Source: JANYCO01 sp035535995 (lineage in GTDB: Bacteria > Bacteroidota > Bacteroidia > Cytophagales > Cytophagaceae). From it: a stretch of 64,000 nucleotides of DNA. Shown one piece after another: positions 8,352-17,657 of this stretch. How positions within the stretch are numbered: position 1 is the first letter of the stretch; each line of letters opens with the position of its first letter. The stretch is taken from contig DATLOZ010000005.1 in the NCBI GenBank assembly GCA_035535995.1, positions 1 through 64,000 on the forward strand, written 5' to 3'. The notes under the pieces are model-generated. The model searched no databases and was not told the origin of the DNA. It saw only the letters and a program-made list of their open reading frames with translations. A program made the translations under genes and the position numbers.

Positions 8352-9033
8352 CGTTCAATGGTGCTCTTAAGATATAACCCATACCAACAATGGTGTGGAT
8401 CAATCTTTGTCCAGATTCCTGTTCTAGTTTCTTTCTTAAAAAATTAATGTATACGTCGATGACGTTAGTATTTTTTACATTTCCGTCCCACACATGCTCT
8501 GCAATCTCTGCCCTGGTGACGATCCGTTCTTTGTTGATCAAAAGAAATTCAAGTAACGAAAATTCTTTAGAGGTCATTTCCTTTACTACATTGTTGGATT
8601 TTACAACACGTGTATTTACGTTCATTTCGAGCGTACCTATTTTCAGCACTACGGCGGTTTGTTCGTTGGTAGAAGAGCTGCGTCTGCTTAAAGCATTTAC
8701 TTTGGCTACAAGTTCACGAAATTCAAATGGTTTTACAAGGTAATCATCGCCTCCTGCATCAAGCCCGTAGACCCTGTCTTCCGTGCTTGCCAGCGCAGAG
8801 AGCAATAGGATAGGAGATTTGATATTCTCTCCGCGAATTTGGGTGCAGAGATCAAATCCATTAATCACCGGTAAAACTATATCGAGAATGATCAGATCAT
8901 ACAAATTAGAAATGGCAAGTCTCTTGCCTATAAATCCATCGTATGCGATCGTTACTTTTGAACCGTACTCTTCTAATCCCTTCTTTATATACGAGCTGAT
9001 CTTTACATCATCTTCAATCAACAGGATATTCAT
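8341..9033 (-). CDS. OmpR/PhoB-family response regulator
   Basis: A 230-residue regulator with an N-terminal receiver domain: acidic pair Asp8/Asp9, phospho-acceptor Asp51 in LIILDIVLP, and the conserved Lys in YLVKPFEF. A C-terminal winged helix contains TSKEFSLLEFLL and NVIDVYINFLRKKLE, typical of the OmpR class. It is the first gene of the regulator-kinase pair and overlaps the kinase gene by 11 bases. Upstream lies a long AT-rich region that probably holds its promoter. Confidence 0.93.
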   Translation of the reverse strand: MNILLIEDDVKISSYIKKGLEEYGSKVTIAYDGFIGKRLAISNLYDLIILDIVLPVINGFDLCTQIRGENIKSPILLLSALASTEDRVYGLDAGGDDYLVKPFEFRELVAKVNALSRRSSSTNEQTAVVLKIGTLEMNVNTRVVKSNNVVKEMTSKEFSLLEFLLINKERIVTRAEIAEHVWDGNVKNTNVIDVYINFLRKKLEQESGQRLIHTIVGMGYILRAPLNDEN

Positions 9034-9739
9034 GGCCTACGTATTAATGTGGGTTTATTATTATCTGTGGCAATATTAAATTTTAATTCTGAATGAAATC
9101 TAAACTGTTTCTGAAGGATCACAGCGTAGCACAATATCTATTCTGAAATTGCGCTGAAAAAAAGCATAGTATTATAACTGAAAAAAAATCACAGGGAATA
9201 AAATTGTTCGATGAATGAATAATTATGTTCGAATACCGCGTGGAAAGCAGGAATTACACAGTGTATGCGTTTTAATTTAATGATTAAAAAATTTTAATAT
9301 CAGTAATGAAATAAAAAACAATGCATGGTAAAAATTAAAAGCGTACAATTTTATAGTCATTAAAAAATTATTAAAAATAAGTTCGATGTAAAAAGAGAAA
9401 TAAAATTTTTTAATGTCATATAATTTTATTTTCGAATATGAAATAAAATTTGTTTGGAGTATCCAGTATACGTTTACTTAAGAATTTTTATTGAATACAA
9501 AATGCGAAAATGATTAGAGTAAGAAATTTCTAACAGTTTCCTATACAAATACAAAAGTTATAAAAGATTATAAACAATAATGGTTAATGCATTTTATTTG
9601 TAATAAGATGCATGTCAAATGATTATAAATTTTATATTAATTTTTGTTAAATTTAATTATATTTTTAGTAAGTTTAATTGTTTTAAGCAAGTAAAATTGT
9701 TTTAGCACAAAACCAGCTTTTAGATTGTCCCAGCCGCCT
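9034..9739. other. Long AT-rich intergenic region
   Basis: About 700 bases between divergent genes with no supported gene on either strand. Frames are short and interrupted, and long A/T runs dominate from 9280 to 9700. It should hold the promoters of the minus-strand regulator gene and the plus-strand glycosyltransferase. I see no clear hairpin, tRNA or repeat in it. Confidence 0.6.
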
Positions 9740-10441
9740 ATGATTACTGTTGCTTGTGTATTCAACGCTACTGTTCCGGGAGGAACTACGGCTGCGTGCT
9801 ACGATCCAAGCTGGGTGCAGAAACTGAAAAAAAATGTAGCAAAGTATTTATCAGCACCACATCGTTTTGTTTGTCTTACTAATAGTACGGTACCAGGAGT
9901 AGATTGTATTCCGCTCCAGGAGCCAGGCTGGAAAGGGTGGTGGTGCAAGATCGAGCTACTGAATCCTCAACATTTCAAGGGCCCCGTTTTATACCTCGAT
10001 CTGGATGTATTTGCAACCGGCCCTTTAGACGAATTTGCAAAGCCTCGTCTTAATCCGGTGATGTTGCGCGATCATTTCCCGCATCTTAAAAATAACAGCA
10101 TAATGTACTGGGATGGTAACGATGAGCGGATGCATGCGATCTATCATGCTTTTAAAGCCAATACAGAAGAAGCAATGATGCGACACCAAGGAATCAATTC
10201 ACTCGGTGATCAGGGGTATATGATTGCAATCTTGCAAAGAAATGGACATACCATTGATGTCTGGCAAGACCTAATGGGAGAGAAAGGATTTGTGCCTTTT
10301 TCTTTTTCCAGTAAGCTCAATCCGGCGTTGAGCGAAGGAGTATTGCCGGAAGCTACACGTATGGTGTATTGTTTGGGTTATCCGAAATTTCATCAGTACC
10401 GGGAGCTGTCCTTTGTAAAACAATATTGGCCGGATCTTTAG
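9740..10441 (+). CDS. GT-A-like glycosyltransferase, left paralogue flanking the eCIS
   Basis: A 233-residue soluble protein. I start at ATG 9740 (MITVACVFN) because the paralogue at 37871 begins with the matching MLTVACVYQ; TTG 9725 would add five residues. Residues 83-92 read VLYLDLDVFA with a D-x-D at 87-89, the metal and nucleotide-sugar binding motif of GT-A enzymes. The motifs GWWCKIEL, LGDQGYM and CLGYPKFHQ are shared with the paralogue. There is no signal peptide, so it should act in the cytoplasm. It is the first gene before the eCIS genes, and its relative is the last one after them. The acceptor is unknown. Confidence 0.75.
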   Translation: MITVACVFNATVPGGTTAACYDPSWVQKLKKNVAKYLSAPHRFVCLTNSTVPGVDCIPLQEPGWKGWWCKIELLNPQHFKGPVLYLDLDVFATGPLDEFAKPRLNPVMLRDHFPHLKNNSIMYWDGNDERMHAIYHAFKANTEEAMMRHQGINSLGDQGYMIAILQRNGHTIDVWQDLMGEKGFVPFSFSSKLNPALSEGVLPEATRMVYCLGYPKFHQYRELSFVKQYWPDL

Positions 10442-10594
10442 AAGTATCTAAAAAGAAATTCTCAAATCAATCTTATAAAGTTTTATGAAAAATTTCATCA
10501 TCAAATATATAATCAGCAAGATCCAAATAAACGGATAGACAAATACTCAAAAATAATTACTAATAATTCATTCACTTTTAAAACAAGAAAAACA

Positions 10595-11149
10595 ATGGCA
10601 GATTTCAGCATTTATTACCCAAAGTTATTAAGATATGAAGGCGGATACGCCAGTCCGGCCTATGCAGCAAAGATGGGCGATACAGGAGGAGAGACGTACT
10701 GTGGCATTGCGCGCAACTACAACAAAGATTGGGCGGGATGGAAAATTATTGATGACTACAAAAAACAAAAAGGAGAACCTGCCTACAATTCAAGGATCAA
10801 CGACCCACAGTTGTATGAACTAGCTTTAGAACTTACTAAAAAACAATATTGGGATAAGATCAGAATGGATGAAGTGAATAGCCAATCGCTTGCTGAAATG
10901 ATCATGGATTTTGGATTCAATTCTGGTATTGGTACTTCTATCAAGGCCGTACAGAATATTCTGAAAATGCCGATCACTGCTGTTGTAAACAATGGCGACA
11001 TCATCGCCATCAATAAAGCAGACGCACACACGCTGTTTACTCAACTGCAAAACTATCGCATTACAATGATCCAGAACAGCGGTAAGATCAATCCTAAATT
11101 TAAAGATGGACTGATTGCACGCGCTAAAAGTTTTACGTTTCAATCGTAA
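10595..11149 (+). CDS. GH108-family muramidase (lysozyme-like)
   Basis: A 184-residue protein matching glycoside hydrolase family 108: LLRYEGGY near the N-terminus with the probable catalytic Glu15, then GDTGGETYCGIA, and a C-terminal region with FGFNSGIGTSIKAVQ and NILKM resembling the PG_binding_3 domain. It would cleave the peptidoglycan glycan strand. No signal peptide is visible, so it needs lysis, a holin-like route or loading into the injection particle to reach the wall. Its place just ahead of the tape-measure gene suggests a role in particle release or target-wall penetration. Confidence 0.8.
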   Translation: MADFSIYYPKLLRYEGGYASPAYAAKMGDTGGETYCGIARNYNKDWAGWKIIDDYKKQKGEPAYNSRINDPQLYELALELTKKQYWDKIRMDEVNSQSLAEMIMDFGFNSGIGTSIKAVQNILKMPITAVVNNGDIIAINKADAHTLFTQLQNYRITMIQNSGKINPKFKDGLIARAKSFTFQS

Positions 11150-11151
11150 AA

Positions 11152-11226
11152 CGGATACCAGATACCGGATGCCAGATAAAAGAAGATTATAGATCATTTT
11201 TATCCGGTATCCGGTATCCGGCATCA
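11152..11226. repeat. Imperfect inverted repeat, family P1, copy 1
   Basis: The left arm contains GATACCGGATGCCAGATAAA, the right arm TTATCCGGTATCCGG. The arms are about 28 bases with a few mismatches and fold into one hairpin. It begins 3 bases after the muramidase stop. Relatives lie at 42212-42280 and 44466-44562. Confidence 0.75.
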
Positions 11227-11260
11227 ATTAAAAGTTTCAAACTATTTCCAACAAACAGCA

Positions 11261-12772
11261 ATGTCCCAGCAACATGTCATCAAAAAATTAGTAATGGATC
11301 TTTTTGTACAAAAACAAAAAGAGGCTATGAAAATACAAGACAATATGATCTCTGTAGCTCAACATGAGCTGGTAGACATAGTAGAAAAAGTGTTTTCTCA
11401 TTATTCCATTCCAGACAGGATGATCGAGATCGACCGGTTGGAGCTTAACCTGGGAGAGATCCGTGCCGACAATCTGATCAAAGAGCTATCGGAAAAGCTT
11501 TCCGAAAAATTGGCTAATGAATTTTATAAAAAGGGATTTTTTACGGATAATTTTTCTGAAAACGTTGTGCCGGAGAAACTTTTCAGAAGTGAGCAAACAC
11601 TGTTTGTTTATTTCCTGAAGAATGGAATTCTTCCCTGGTGGAATGAAGAAAAAGTTTCCATGGTAGCTCTTTTTGACAAACTCATGGAAGAGCGAAGAAA
11701 AGAATTTGTGAAAGCAATCCTAACCGAACTTCTCCATGAGAAAAGTCTTGTACGATTTATTTTACAATTTTCTGACGATAAAATTATTTTATTTTTCGCA
11801 AGCGCAGTATCCTACCGCTTTCAATCCATCCGCAATTTTCTGACAGCACAAATTCCTCCTGCTGTTCATAAATTAAGCCAGGAAAAGCCCGTCCAGGCAA
11901 GACTGATCATTTGGAAAAGCGTGGTCGGGTATTTGAAAGCGAATAATTTTTCCGGCTTCATTGAAGAAGAGCTGGAATCAGTAATTCATCAAACGATTGA
12001 ATCGAAAGCACCGGTGAATGATTTTTCTGCTGAGGCTATAAAACTAAAAAGACAAGCACAGGAAAAAAGATCCAGGGAAGAAAAAAATAAAGAACAAAAA
12101 GATAACCATACAGGAGAGGATTATCGGACAAACAACACAGATGAACAAGGAACTCCGGAAGATGATTTTTCTATCGTTCGCAAAAAAAACGAAGAAAAAA
12201 ATGCAGCTCAGGAAAAAGAATTTGATAATGCATACTATTCAAAAGAATCTTCGGAAGCGCCTTCATACATGGATGAAGAGATTTATATCGGAAATGCAGG
12301 ATTGGTTTTGTATTGGCCTTACCTGACTGCATTCTTCAGAGCCTTGGATCTGTTAGAACAAAATGATTTTAAAGATCTTCTTTGCCGCAATAAAGCAATT
12401 TGTGTGTTGCATTACCTCGCCAATTCACAAGAGCCTGCGGAAGAACATCTATTGTTTTTTAATAAAGTTCTCTGCGGCTGGCAACCGGAAGAGTCGCTGC
12501 AGCTATTAGAACTGACTGCAACAGAAAAAGAAGAAGCCGATCACCTGACTGCTGCGGTGATCGAACACTGGAAGGCATTGAAAAATACTTCTCCGGATGG
12601 ATTGAAGGAAACATTCATACAACGCCCGGGAATACTTATTTTTAAGGAAGGATCCGGATGGAAACTCAGAGTGGAGAAAAAAGGTGTAGATGTATTGATG
12701 GGAGCGCTGCCCTGGGGATTTTCGATGGTAAAGCTACCCTGGATGGAGCATACCCTTCACGTGGAATGGTAA
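11261..12772 (+). CDS. eCIS tape-measure protein (Afp14/Pvc14-like, CIS_TMP)
   Basis: A 503-residue protein. The N-terminus has a helix, then MIEIDRLELNLGEI (residues about 51-64), the hallmark start of the CIS_TMP family. Near the C-terminus, GNAGLVLYWPYLTAFFRALDL and LLFFNKVLCGW match the family's second block (G-L-V-L-x-x-P-x-L, then N-K-x-L-C-G). Between them (about 265-320) is a highly charged low-complexity stretch rich in Lys, Glu and Asn. Family members set the tube length. At about 500 residues it is on the short side, implying a short particle. It lies ahead of the sheath genes instead of near the ATPase as in Afp. Confidence 0.85.
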   Translation: MSQQHVIKKLVMDLFVQKQKEAMKIQDNMISVAQHELVDIVEKVFSHYSIPDRMIEIDRLELNLGEIRADNLIKELSEKLSEKLANEFYKKGFFTDNFSENVVPEKLFRSEQTLFVYFLKNGILPWWNEEKVSMVALFDKLMEERRKEFVKAILTELLHEKSLVRFILQFSDDKIILFFASAVSYRFQSIRNFLTAQIPPAVHKLSQEKPVQARLIIWKSVVGYLKANNFSGFIEEELESVIHQTIESKAPVNDFSAEAIKLKRQAQEKRSREEKNKEQKDNHTGEDYRTNNTDEQGTPEDDFSIVRKKNEEKNAAQEKEFDNAYYSKESSEAPSYMDEEIYIGNAGLVLYWPYLTAFFRALDLLEQNDFKDLLCRNKAICVLHYLANSQEPAEEHLLFFNKVLCGWQPEESLQLLELTATEKEEADHLTAAVIEHWKALKNTSPDGLKETFIQRPGILIFKEGSGWKLRVEKKGVDVLMGALPWGFSMVKLPWMEHTLHVEW

Positions 12773-12792
12773 GCTCCATCAGGGCTTGCCTT

Positions 12793-13989
12793 TTATGCAG
12801 TCATTCGTTTTCTGTGTTCGAAATTTTTATATACTTCTCCTTGTCCAATAGGATTTTTATTTACTGCGATTGCTTTTGAATGAGCATTTTTCTTCAACTT
12901 ATGCAGGTTCATTATTTTTGACAGTCCGAGAATAAAATTTTCTACAAAGATCTCATGTGTAATGTGCACGAATTTCTTCGATTTCTTTTCAGAAGAGAAA
13001 AAGGGAAGATTAATTTTAGAAGAAGAAACTTCAGTACTATACGACACTTCATCTTGTAAATTTTGGAAAATAAGTTTTTCTGTTTTCCCATTTGAATGCG
13101 TAAGAACAATATCCTGTCCTTCATTGCGCCATTGCCCGGTACTGGAAGAGGAATCGTCGAGCGTGGCAATAGTATGGAAGAAGCTTGGTTTGGTAGGCAT
13201 CTTGATATTGATGATCTCAAAGTTGAAATCTTTGTTTAGCATCAATACTTCTGTTTTATTTTTATCGATGTACCAGATCAGAAATTTTTCAAGGCGTCTT
13301 AGCAAAGGTTCATTACTATTTCGTTCTTTATTCCCATGGCGAATATAATTCAAGAATAGTTCGTCGATTGCTACTTTTTTTCTGCCAAGCAATTCTAGCC
13401 TGTTGCATAGATCAACATCTTCGTAGCCATAATTTTCCATACTTTCATCGTATCCGGTCACTTTTATAAAATCTTCTCTCCAGGCGCAAATCCTGCCGTG
13501 AGCCTGCGAATGGTGTGCCTGCTTAGTCACATGCAGGCCCATGATGATATAAGGATTCTGATGAAAATGTTGGTTGATATAGGAAGCAAAAAATTTCTCC
13601 AGATAATTGTCAGCGTCCACGTTACAGATAATATCACCCGTAGCTTTTTGCATGATCATATTTCTTGAATGGCTTCGGTGGAAGTATTCAGGCTCGGTAG
13701 TTTTATAATAATGAAGAATTCCTTTGTCAATGTATTCTTTCATTTCTGTTTCTATCCATTCTTCCAGGCCATCGGTAGAATTGTAATCCAGAACAAGAAA
13801 TTCCAGATTTCCATAGTGAAGATTTTCACGGATATTTCTCGGAAGAGTGAGTTTCAGATGTTCTGTACGGTTCATACAAACCGTACAGAAAGAAATCTTA
13901 TATTTTTTTAAAGTAGGATCAAATTGTTTGATCGGTTCTGTCAGGAATTGGTTGTAGGAAAGCTCAAGGCTTTCTGGTGTCATAGTCAT
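12793..13989 (-). CDS. GT-A glycosyltransferase (family 2 / galactosyltransferase-like)
   Basis: A 398-residue enzyme opposite to all surrounding eCIS genes. The N-terminal domain has ISFCTVCMNRTEHL, a D-x-D-type NVDADNYLE, and the C-terminal acceptor-domain motif GYDESMENYGYEDVDLCNRL typical of Glyco_transf_7C proteins, where W/Y-E-D-x-D carries the catalytic acid. The last 120 residues are an unrecognised tail rich in Lys and Ser. Its stop lies 20 bases from the tape-measure stop. A glycosyltransferase in the middle of an injection-system locus suggests modification of a particle subunit or of the cell surface. Confidence 0.8.
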   Translation of the reverse strand: MTMTPESLELSYNQFLTEPIKQFDPTLKKYKISFCTVCMNRTEHLKLTLPRNIRENLHYGNLEFLVLDYNSTDGLEEWIETEMKEYIDKGILHYYKTTEPEYFHRSHSRNMIMQKATGDIICNVDADNYLEKFFASYINQHFHQNPYIIMGLHVTKQAHHSQAHGRICAWREDFIKVTGYDESMENYGYEDVDLCNRLELLGRKKVAIDELFLNYIRHGNKERNSNEPLLRRLEKFLIWYIDKNKTEVLMLNKDFNFEIINIKMPTKPSFFHTIATLDDSSSSTGQWRNEGQDIVLTHSNGKTEKLIFQNLQDEVSYSTEVSSSKINLPFFSSEKKSKKFVHITHEIFVENFILGLSKIMNLHKLKKNAHSKAIAVNKNPIGQGEVYKNFEHRKRMTA

Positions 13990-14409
13990 GGTTGTGAGAA
14001 TTTGTCAGAAGTAAAGATATATAAAAAATAGTTTTTCGTACATAATTGCAAAGTAATATTTTAATTATTTTTGCTTGTTTTTAAGTAATTAAACAATAAC
14101 ATAAGAAATGTTGTAAAAATAATTTGAAATATATTTGACAGAATGAAAAAATATTCTAAATTTACTCTTGTTATCTGATTTAACAGCGCAGATACGATTC
14201 TTGAACCAGTAATAATAATTGTAAGTTAACTTGTGTATTAAAAGAGCTTATGGCCACTTTTAGGTGTTTTAACCACTTTTTAAAGGTTTTAAGCTATGCA
14301 CAACCAGCGTTAATGAAAGAAATATTTAAGCTTGTTTATACGAAAAATTAAAGTGCAGGACTTGTAGTAAAATACTCTAAAAGCAGTATTTCCAATACGA
14401 ATTTCAACT
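13990..14409. other. AT-rich region upstream of the eCIS structural operon
   Basis: About 420 bases between divergent genes (glycosyltransferase on the minus strand, cap gene on the plus strand). There is no supported gene. It must contain the promoter of the long operon starting at 14410, but I could not single out a convincing Bacteroidota promoter (TTG plus TAnnTTTG). Confidence 0.55.
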
Positions 14410-14976
14410 ATGATAAAAGACGTTCTTGATACTCTAAAAGATCAGTTAGATAACTATCTGAAATCAATGCTTGGTTCGACTAGCAGCTATGTACAGGTAG
14501 CACATTTAGTAGACGCTGACGGAGGTATTACTCATTTTACAGATAAAGTGATCATCACCTTGTTTGCAGTAGACGAAGAAAAAGTGATGAAATCACAAAC
14601 ATTCACCAAGCAGGTAAATGGAGTGACTACGATTGTGAATCCGGAGTTGAGATTGAATTTAAATATTTTGGTCTCAGCAATTTTTTCAGAATACGAATCG
14701 GGATTGAATGCGCTTTCTCAGACCATTACATTCTTCCAGGGAAAAAATGTTTTTAATCATCAGAATACTCCTGAACTGCCCGATGGCATTGAGGCTGTGT
14801 ATCTGGATTTTATTAACCAAAGCGAAAGCGAGCAATACGATGTATGGACGAAAATAGGAGCGAAGTACCAGCCTTCTGTGATTTACAGAGTAAGAATGCT
14901 GACAATCCAGGCAGATTTTGCACAGGAAAGCAGAGTAGATATAGAGTCCACCAATGTTGATCTTCATCAGAATTAA
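14410..14976 (+). CDS. eCIS tail cap / terminator protein (DUF4255, Afp16/Pvc16-like)
   Basis: A 188-residue protein beginning MIKDVLDTLKDQLDNYLKS. It contains INPEL-like VNPELRLNLNILVSAIF and later TFFQGKNVF, the conserved core of DUF4255 proteins such as Afp16 and Pvc16. In characterised particles this protein caps the distal end of sheath and tube and fixes the final length. It is the first gene of the long operon; the next gene starts 6 bases downstream. Confidence 0.88.
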   Translation: MIKDVLDTLKDQLDNYLKSMLGSTSSYVQVAHLVDADGGITHFTDKVIITLFAVDEEKVMKSQTFTKQVNGVTTIVNPELRLNLNILVSAIFSEYESGLNALSQTITFFQGKNVFNHQNTPELPDGIEAVYLDFINQSESEQYDVWTKIGAKYQPSVIYRVRMLTIQADFAQESRVDIESTNVDLHQN

Positions 14977-14982
14977 TAACGC

Positions 14983-16101
14983 ATGAGCCAGTTTAAAAAA
15001 GTATTCAGCATTCAGCTTAAGCATTTGTACTATGGCATCGATCAGACGAAGTTTATCAATGATTTCGATATCGTGCCTACGGAAGATACAGAAATAGCTC
15101 TGAAGAATCAGGGAATGATTTGGAAGCAAACCACGGATAGCCTGGTGGTACTGGGCAATAGCGTTCCTGATGGCGACGACTTCCAATTGTTCAAACCTGT
15201 AGGCGCAAATACTAGATTCCGTTTTTACTTAAAGCTCAAGACCAAGACCTTTCATAATTTCACCGATATTCCTTTCTCAGGGAATGAAGGTACTATCTAT
15301 TATTTCAATAATCGTTCAACATTCATCCCTGATTCGGGAGACCTTGCTGATAATCTTTTGTTATTTGACGATGGTCATGATGGCAATTATGTAAATGGAA
15401 ACGAAAGAATGGCAGTACTTCCAGAACTGTTTACTATAACACTTCCCACTAGCGCACCGCATGTGAAGCTTGAAGATGTATACGATTCTTCCAATGTGCC
15501 TTTTGATTCCGGTACTACTTCTCTTTCCGGCAGCATCCAGTTTGATCTGAGAGGAAAAGTAAAAGCAGGAAGATATCAGCTCACACAGGACGGAACACCT
15601 GTAGGAGATAATTTTTACATTGATCCACAGACCAGAGATGTTTTTGGCGTGATCGAACTCTTTGAAGTAAGCACCGAAAATGAAGATTATGAATATGTAG
15701 ACGTCGATGGTGTGATCAAAAATCCGGTGTATGTGATTCCTTTTAAAAACAGGTCTACCACCTGGAAGTATTACCTTCATATCAACGATACTACACTGAT
15801 CCCAACTCCACCCGATCCGTCTTTGTTGAGGATCGACGCCACTGATGTAGGTTCTCCGATCGTCTTTACTGGCGCACCTTCAGGTAGTGGAGCAGACGTA
15901 GTGTTCACATCCGATGATCCAATTCCTCTACAGTATAATACTTACAAAAATATAGTGCTTTACAAACTGGTTTCTACCGACGATGGAACCTACACTTCAG
16001 GCACGGATATTCCGGTACTTCTCAACATGCCGAATCCTTCTATAGAAATAGTAAAGCCTATAGGCAGCGATGTATTTTCTGAAATATTTGTATATGTATA
16101 A
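14983..16101 (+). CDS. Unknown eCIS-associated protein
   Basis: A 372-residue protein, mostly predicted beta, with no signal peptide, no transmembrane segment and no catalytic motif I recognise. Residues about 60-130 read like a beta-sandwich (FRFYLKLKTKTFHNFTDIPF, then TIYYFNNRS). It lies between the cap and the first sheath with gaps of 6 and 24 bases, so it should be made together with the particle. AlgoCIS, a related Bacteroidota system, has extra cap-adaptor and baseplate-cage proteins; this gene is a candidate for a similar clade-specific part. That is inference from position only. Confidence 0.55.
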   Translation: MSQFKKVFSIQLKHLYYGIDQTKFINDFDIVPTEDTEIALKNQGMIWKQTTDSLVVLGNSVPDGDDFQLFKPVGANTRFRFYLKLKTKTFHNFTDIPFSGNEGTIYYFNNRSTFIPDSGDLADNLLLFDDGHDGNYVNGNERMAVLPELFTITLPTSAPHVKLEDVYDSSNVPFDSGTTSLSGSIQFDLRGKVKAGRYQLTQDGTPVGDNFYIDPQTRDVFGVIELFEVSTENEDYEYVDVDGVIKNPVYVIPFKNRSTTWKYYLHINDTTLIPTPPDPSLLRIDATDVGSPIVFTGAPSGSGADVVFTSDDPIPLQYNTYKNIVLYKLVSTDDGTYTSGTDIPVLLNMPNPSIEIVKPIGSDVFSEIFVYV

Positions 16102-16125
16102 ACTTTAAACTTTAAATAATATTCT

Positions 16126-17601
16126 ATGGCACAATTAATGAAAACGCCCGGTGTATCTGTTGAAGAAATAACCAGTTTCGGTTCTTCGGTAGCACCTGTT
16201 GCAACAGCGATCCCGGCATTCCTGGGGTTTACGAACAATCATAGCAATCTGACTTCTGGCAGTGCCGGAGGTACAGCAAAACTTCCGGTAAGAATTACTT
16301 CGTTCAAGGAGTACGAGGATACTTTTGGAAAAGTAAGCAATGCAAATGTAAGCGAAACAATTACTGTTACTGCTGCCGATATAGTTACCTCGGGTGCTTT
16401 GACTTCAAGAACAGTGACTACCTCTACGCCTCCTTCCAAGATAAATCTTTTGTCTTACAACCTTCAGCTTTATTTTGCCAACGGTGGAGGACCTTGCTAC
16501 ATTGTTTCGATCGGTCTGCCAAGTGATTTTGACCATACGAGTAATACTCGCTTTGTCGCAGGTCTTAATGAAATTAAATTGGTAGACGAACCTACATTAT
16601 TGGTTTTTCCTGAAGCTTATAATCTTGATCACGATAAGCACGGAAATCTTATACAGCTCGCTACGGCGCAGGCTGCAACCCTGCAAGATCGTTTTGTGAT
16701 CGCTGATGTGAATTCTGGAAAACAAGCTATTGGTGATGTCGCTGGTTTTCGCGCTGATGTAAATTCTCTAAATAATAAATACGGTGCGTTGTATTATCCT
16801 GCACTGGATACTACTATTCCGAGCTATTTTGAAGACGACCATATTACTGTAACTCAAACAGTAGATATAGATGGCGCTGGCGCTGCTCCTGGACCTTATA
16901 CCGGTAGAAGTTTAAAGGAAATCTTACAAGGTTTTACTACAACTGGTCCTTCACCTGTTACTTTTCCACCTAACACTGGTCTATACAGCGCGGTATTAGG
17001 CTATGTAAACAGCCTTACACTTACACTTCCTGCGAGTGCAGCGATTGCAGGTGTATACGCTCAAGTAGACGATCAGAGAGGTGTATGGAAAGCGCCGGCA
17101 AACGTGCCACTTATCTTGGTAACCAATCCATCTGTTAAGATCACGGATGCACAACAGGGAGATCTAAACATTGACGCAACTGCAGGCGTTTCTATCAACG
17201 CGATCAGAGCCTTTACCGGTAAAGGAACGATCATCTGGGGCGCAAGAACAATGGATGGCAACAGCGCTGAATGGAAATACATCAACGTAAGAAGATTGTT
17301 CATCTTCATCGAAGAGTCTATACAGAAAGCAATGCAGAGCTATGTATTCGAGCCAAACACCGCTCAGACCTGGCTTAGACTAAAAGGTACGATTGATAAC
17401 TTCCTCACAGGACTTTGGAGACAAGGTGCATTGGCAGGTGCAAAACCAGACGATGCATTCTTTGTAAAAGTCGGGATCGGTACTACAATGACTGCCGACG
17501 ATATCCTGAACGGGATCCTGAACATTGAGATCGGCCTGGCTGCCGCAAGACCAGCAGAGTTTATCTCCTTGAAGTTCTCTCAACTGCAACAGGTAAGCTA
17601 A
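16126..17601 (+). CDS. Contractile sheath protein 1
   Basis: A 491-residue phage-type tail sheath protein. It has the N-terminal KTPGVSVEEI arm, YFANGGGPCYIVSIG near residue 120, and the sheath C-terminal domain with FTGKGTIIWGARTM, YINVRRLFIFIEESI and FEPNTAQTWLRLK. It would polymerise around the inner tube and contract to drive it through the target envelope. It is followed 56 bases later by a tube gene, and the same sheath-tube order is repeated immediately downstream. Confidence 0.95.
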   Translation: MAQLMKTPGVSVEEITSFGSSVAPVATAIPAFLGFTNNHSNLTSGSAGGTAKLPVRITSFKEYEDTFGKVSNANVSETITVTAADIVTSGALTSRTVTTSTPPSKINLLSYNLQLYFANGGGPCYIVSIGLPSDFDHTSNTRFVAGLNEIKLVDEPTLLVFPEAYNLDHDKHGNLIQLATAQAATLQDRFVIADVNSGKQAIGDVAGFRADVNSLNNKYGALYYPALDTTIPSYFEDDHITVTQTVDIDGAGAAPGPYTGRSLKEILQGFTTTGPSPVTFPPNTGLYSAVLGYVNSLTLTLPASAAIAGVYAQVDDQRGVWKAPANVPLILVTNPSVKITDAQQGDLNIDATAGVSINAIRAFTGKGTIIWGARTMDGNSAEWKYINVRRLFIFIEESIQKAMQSYVFEPNTAQTWLRLKGTIDNFLTGLWRQGALAGAKPDDAFFVKVGIGTTMTADDILNGILNIEIGLAAARPAEFISLKFSQLQQVS

Positions 17602-17657
17602 TTCTAATAAGTATTATTTCTAAAAACATTTATAAAACGATCTAAAGAAAAACAAAT

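Noticed and set aside
12773..12792. Terminator between the convergent tape-measure and glycosyltransferase genes
   Set aside because: Only 20 bases separate them and no stable stem with a T run is present.
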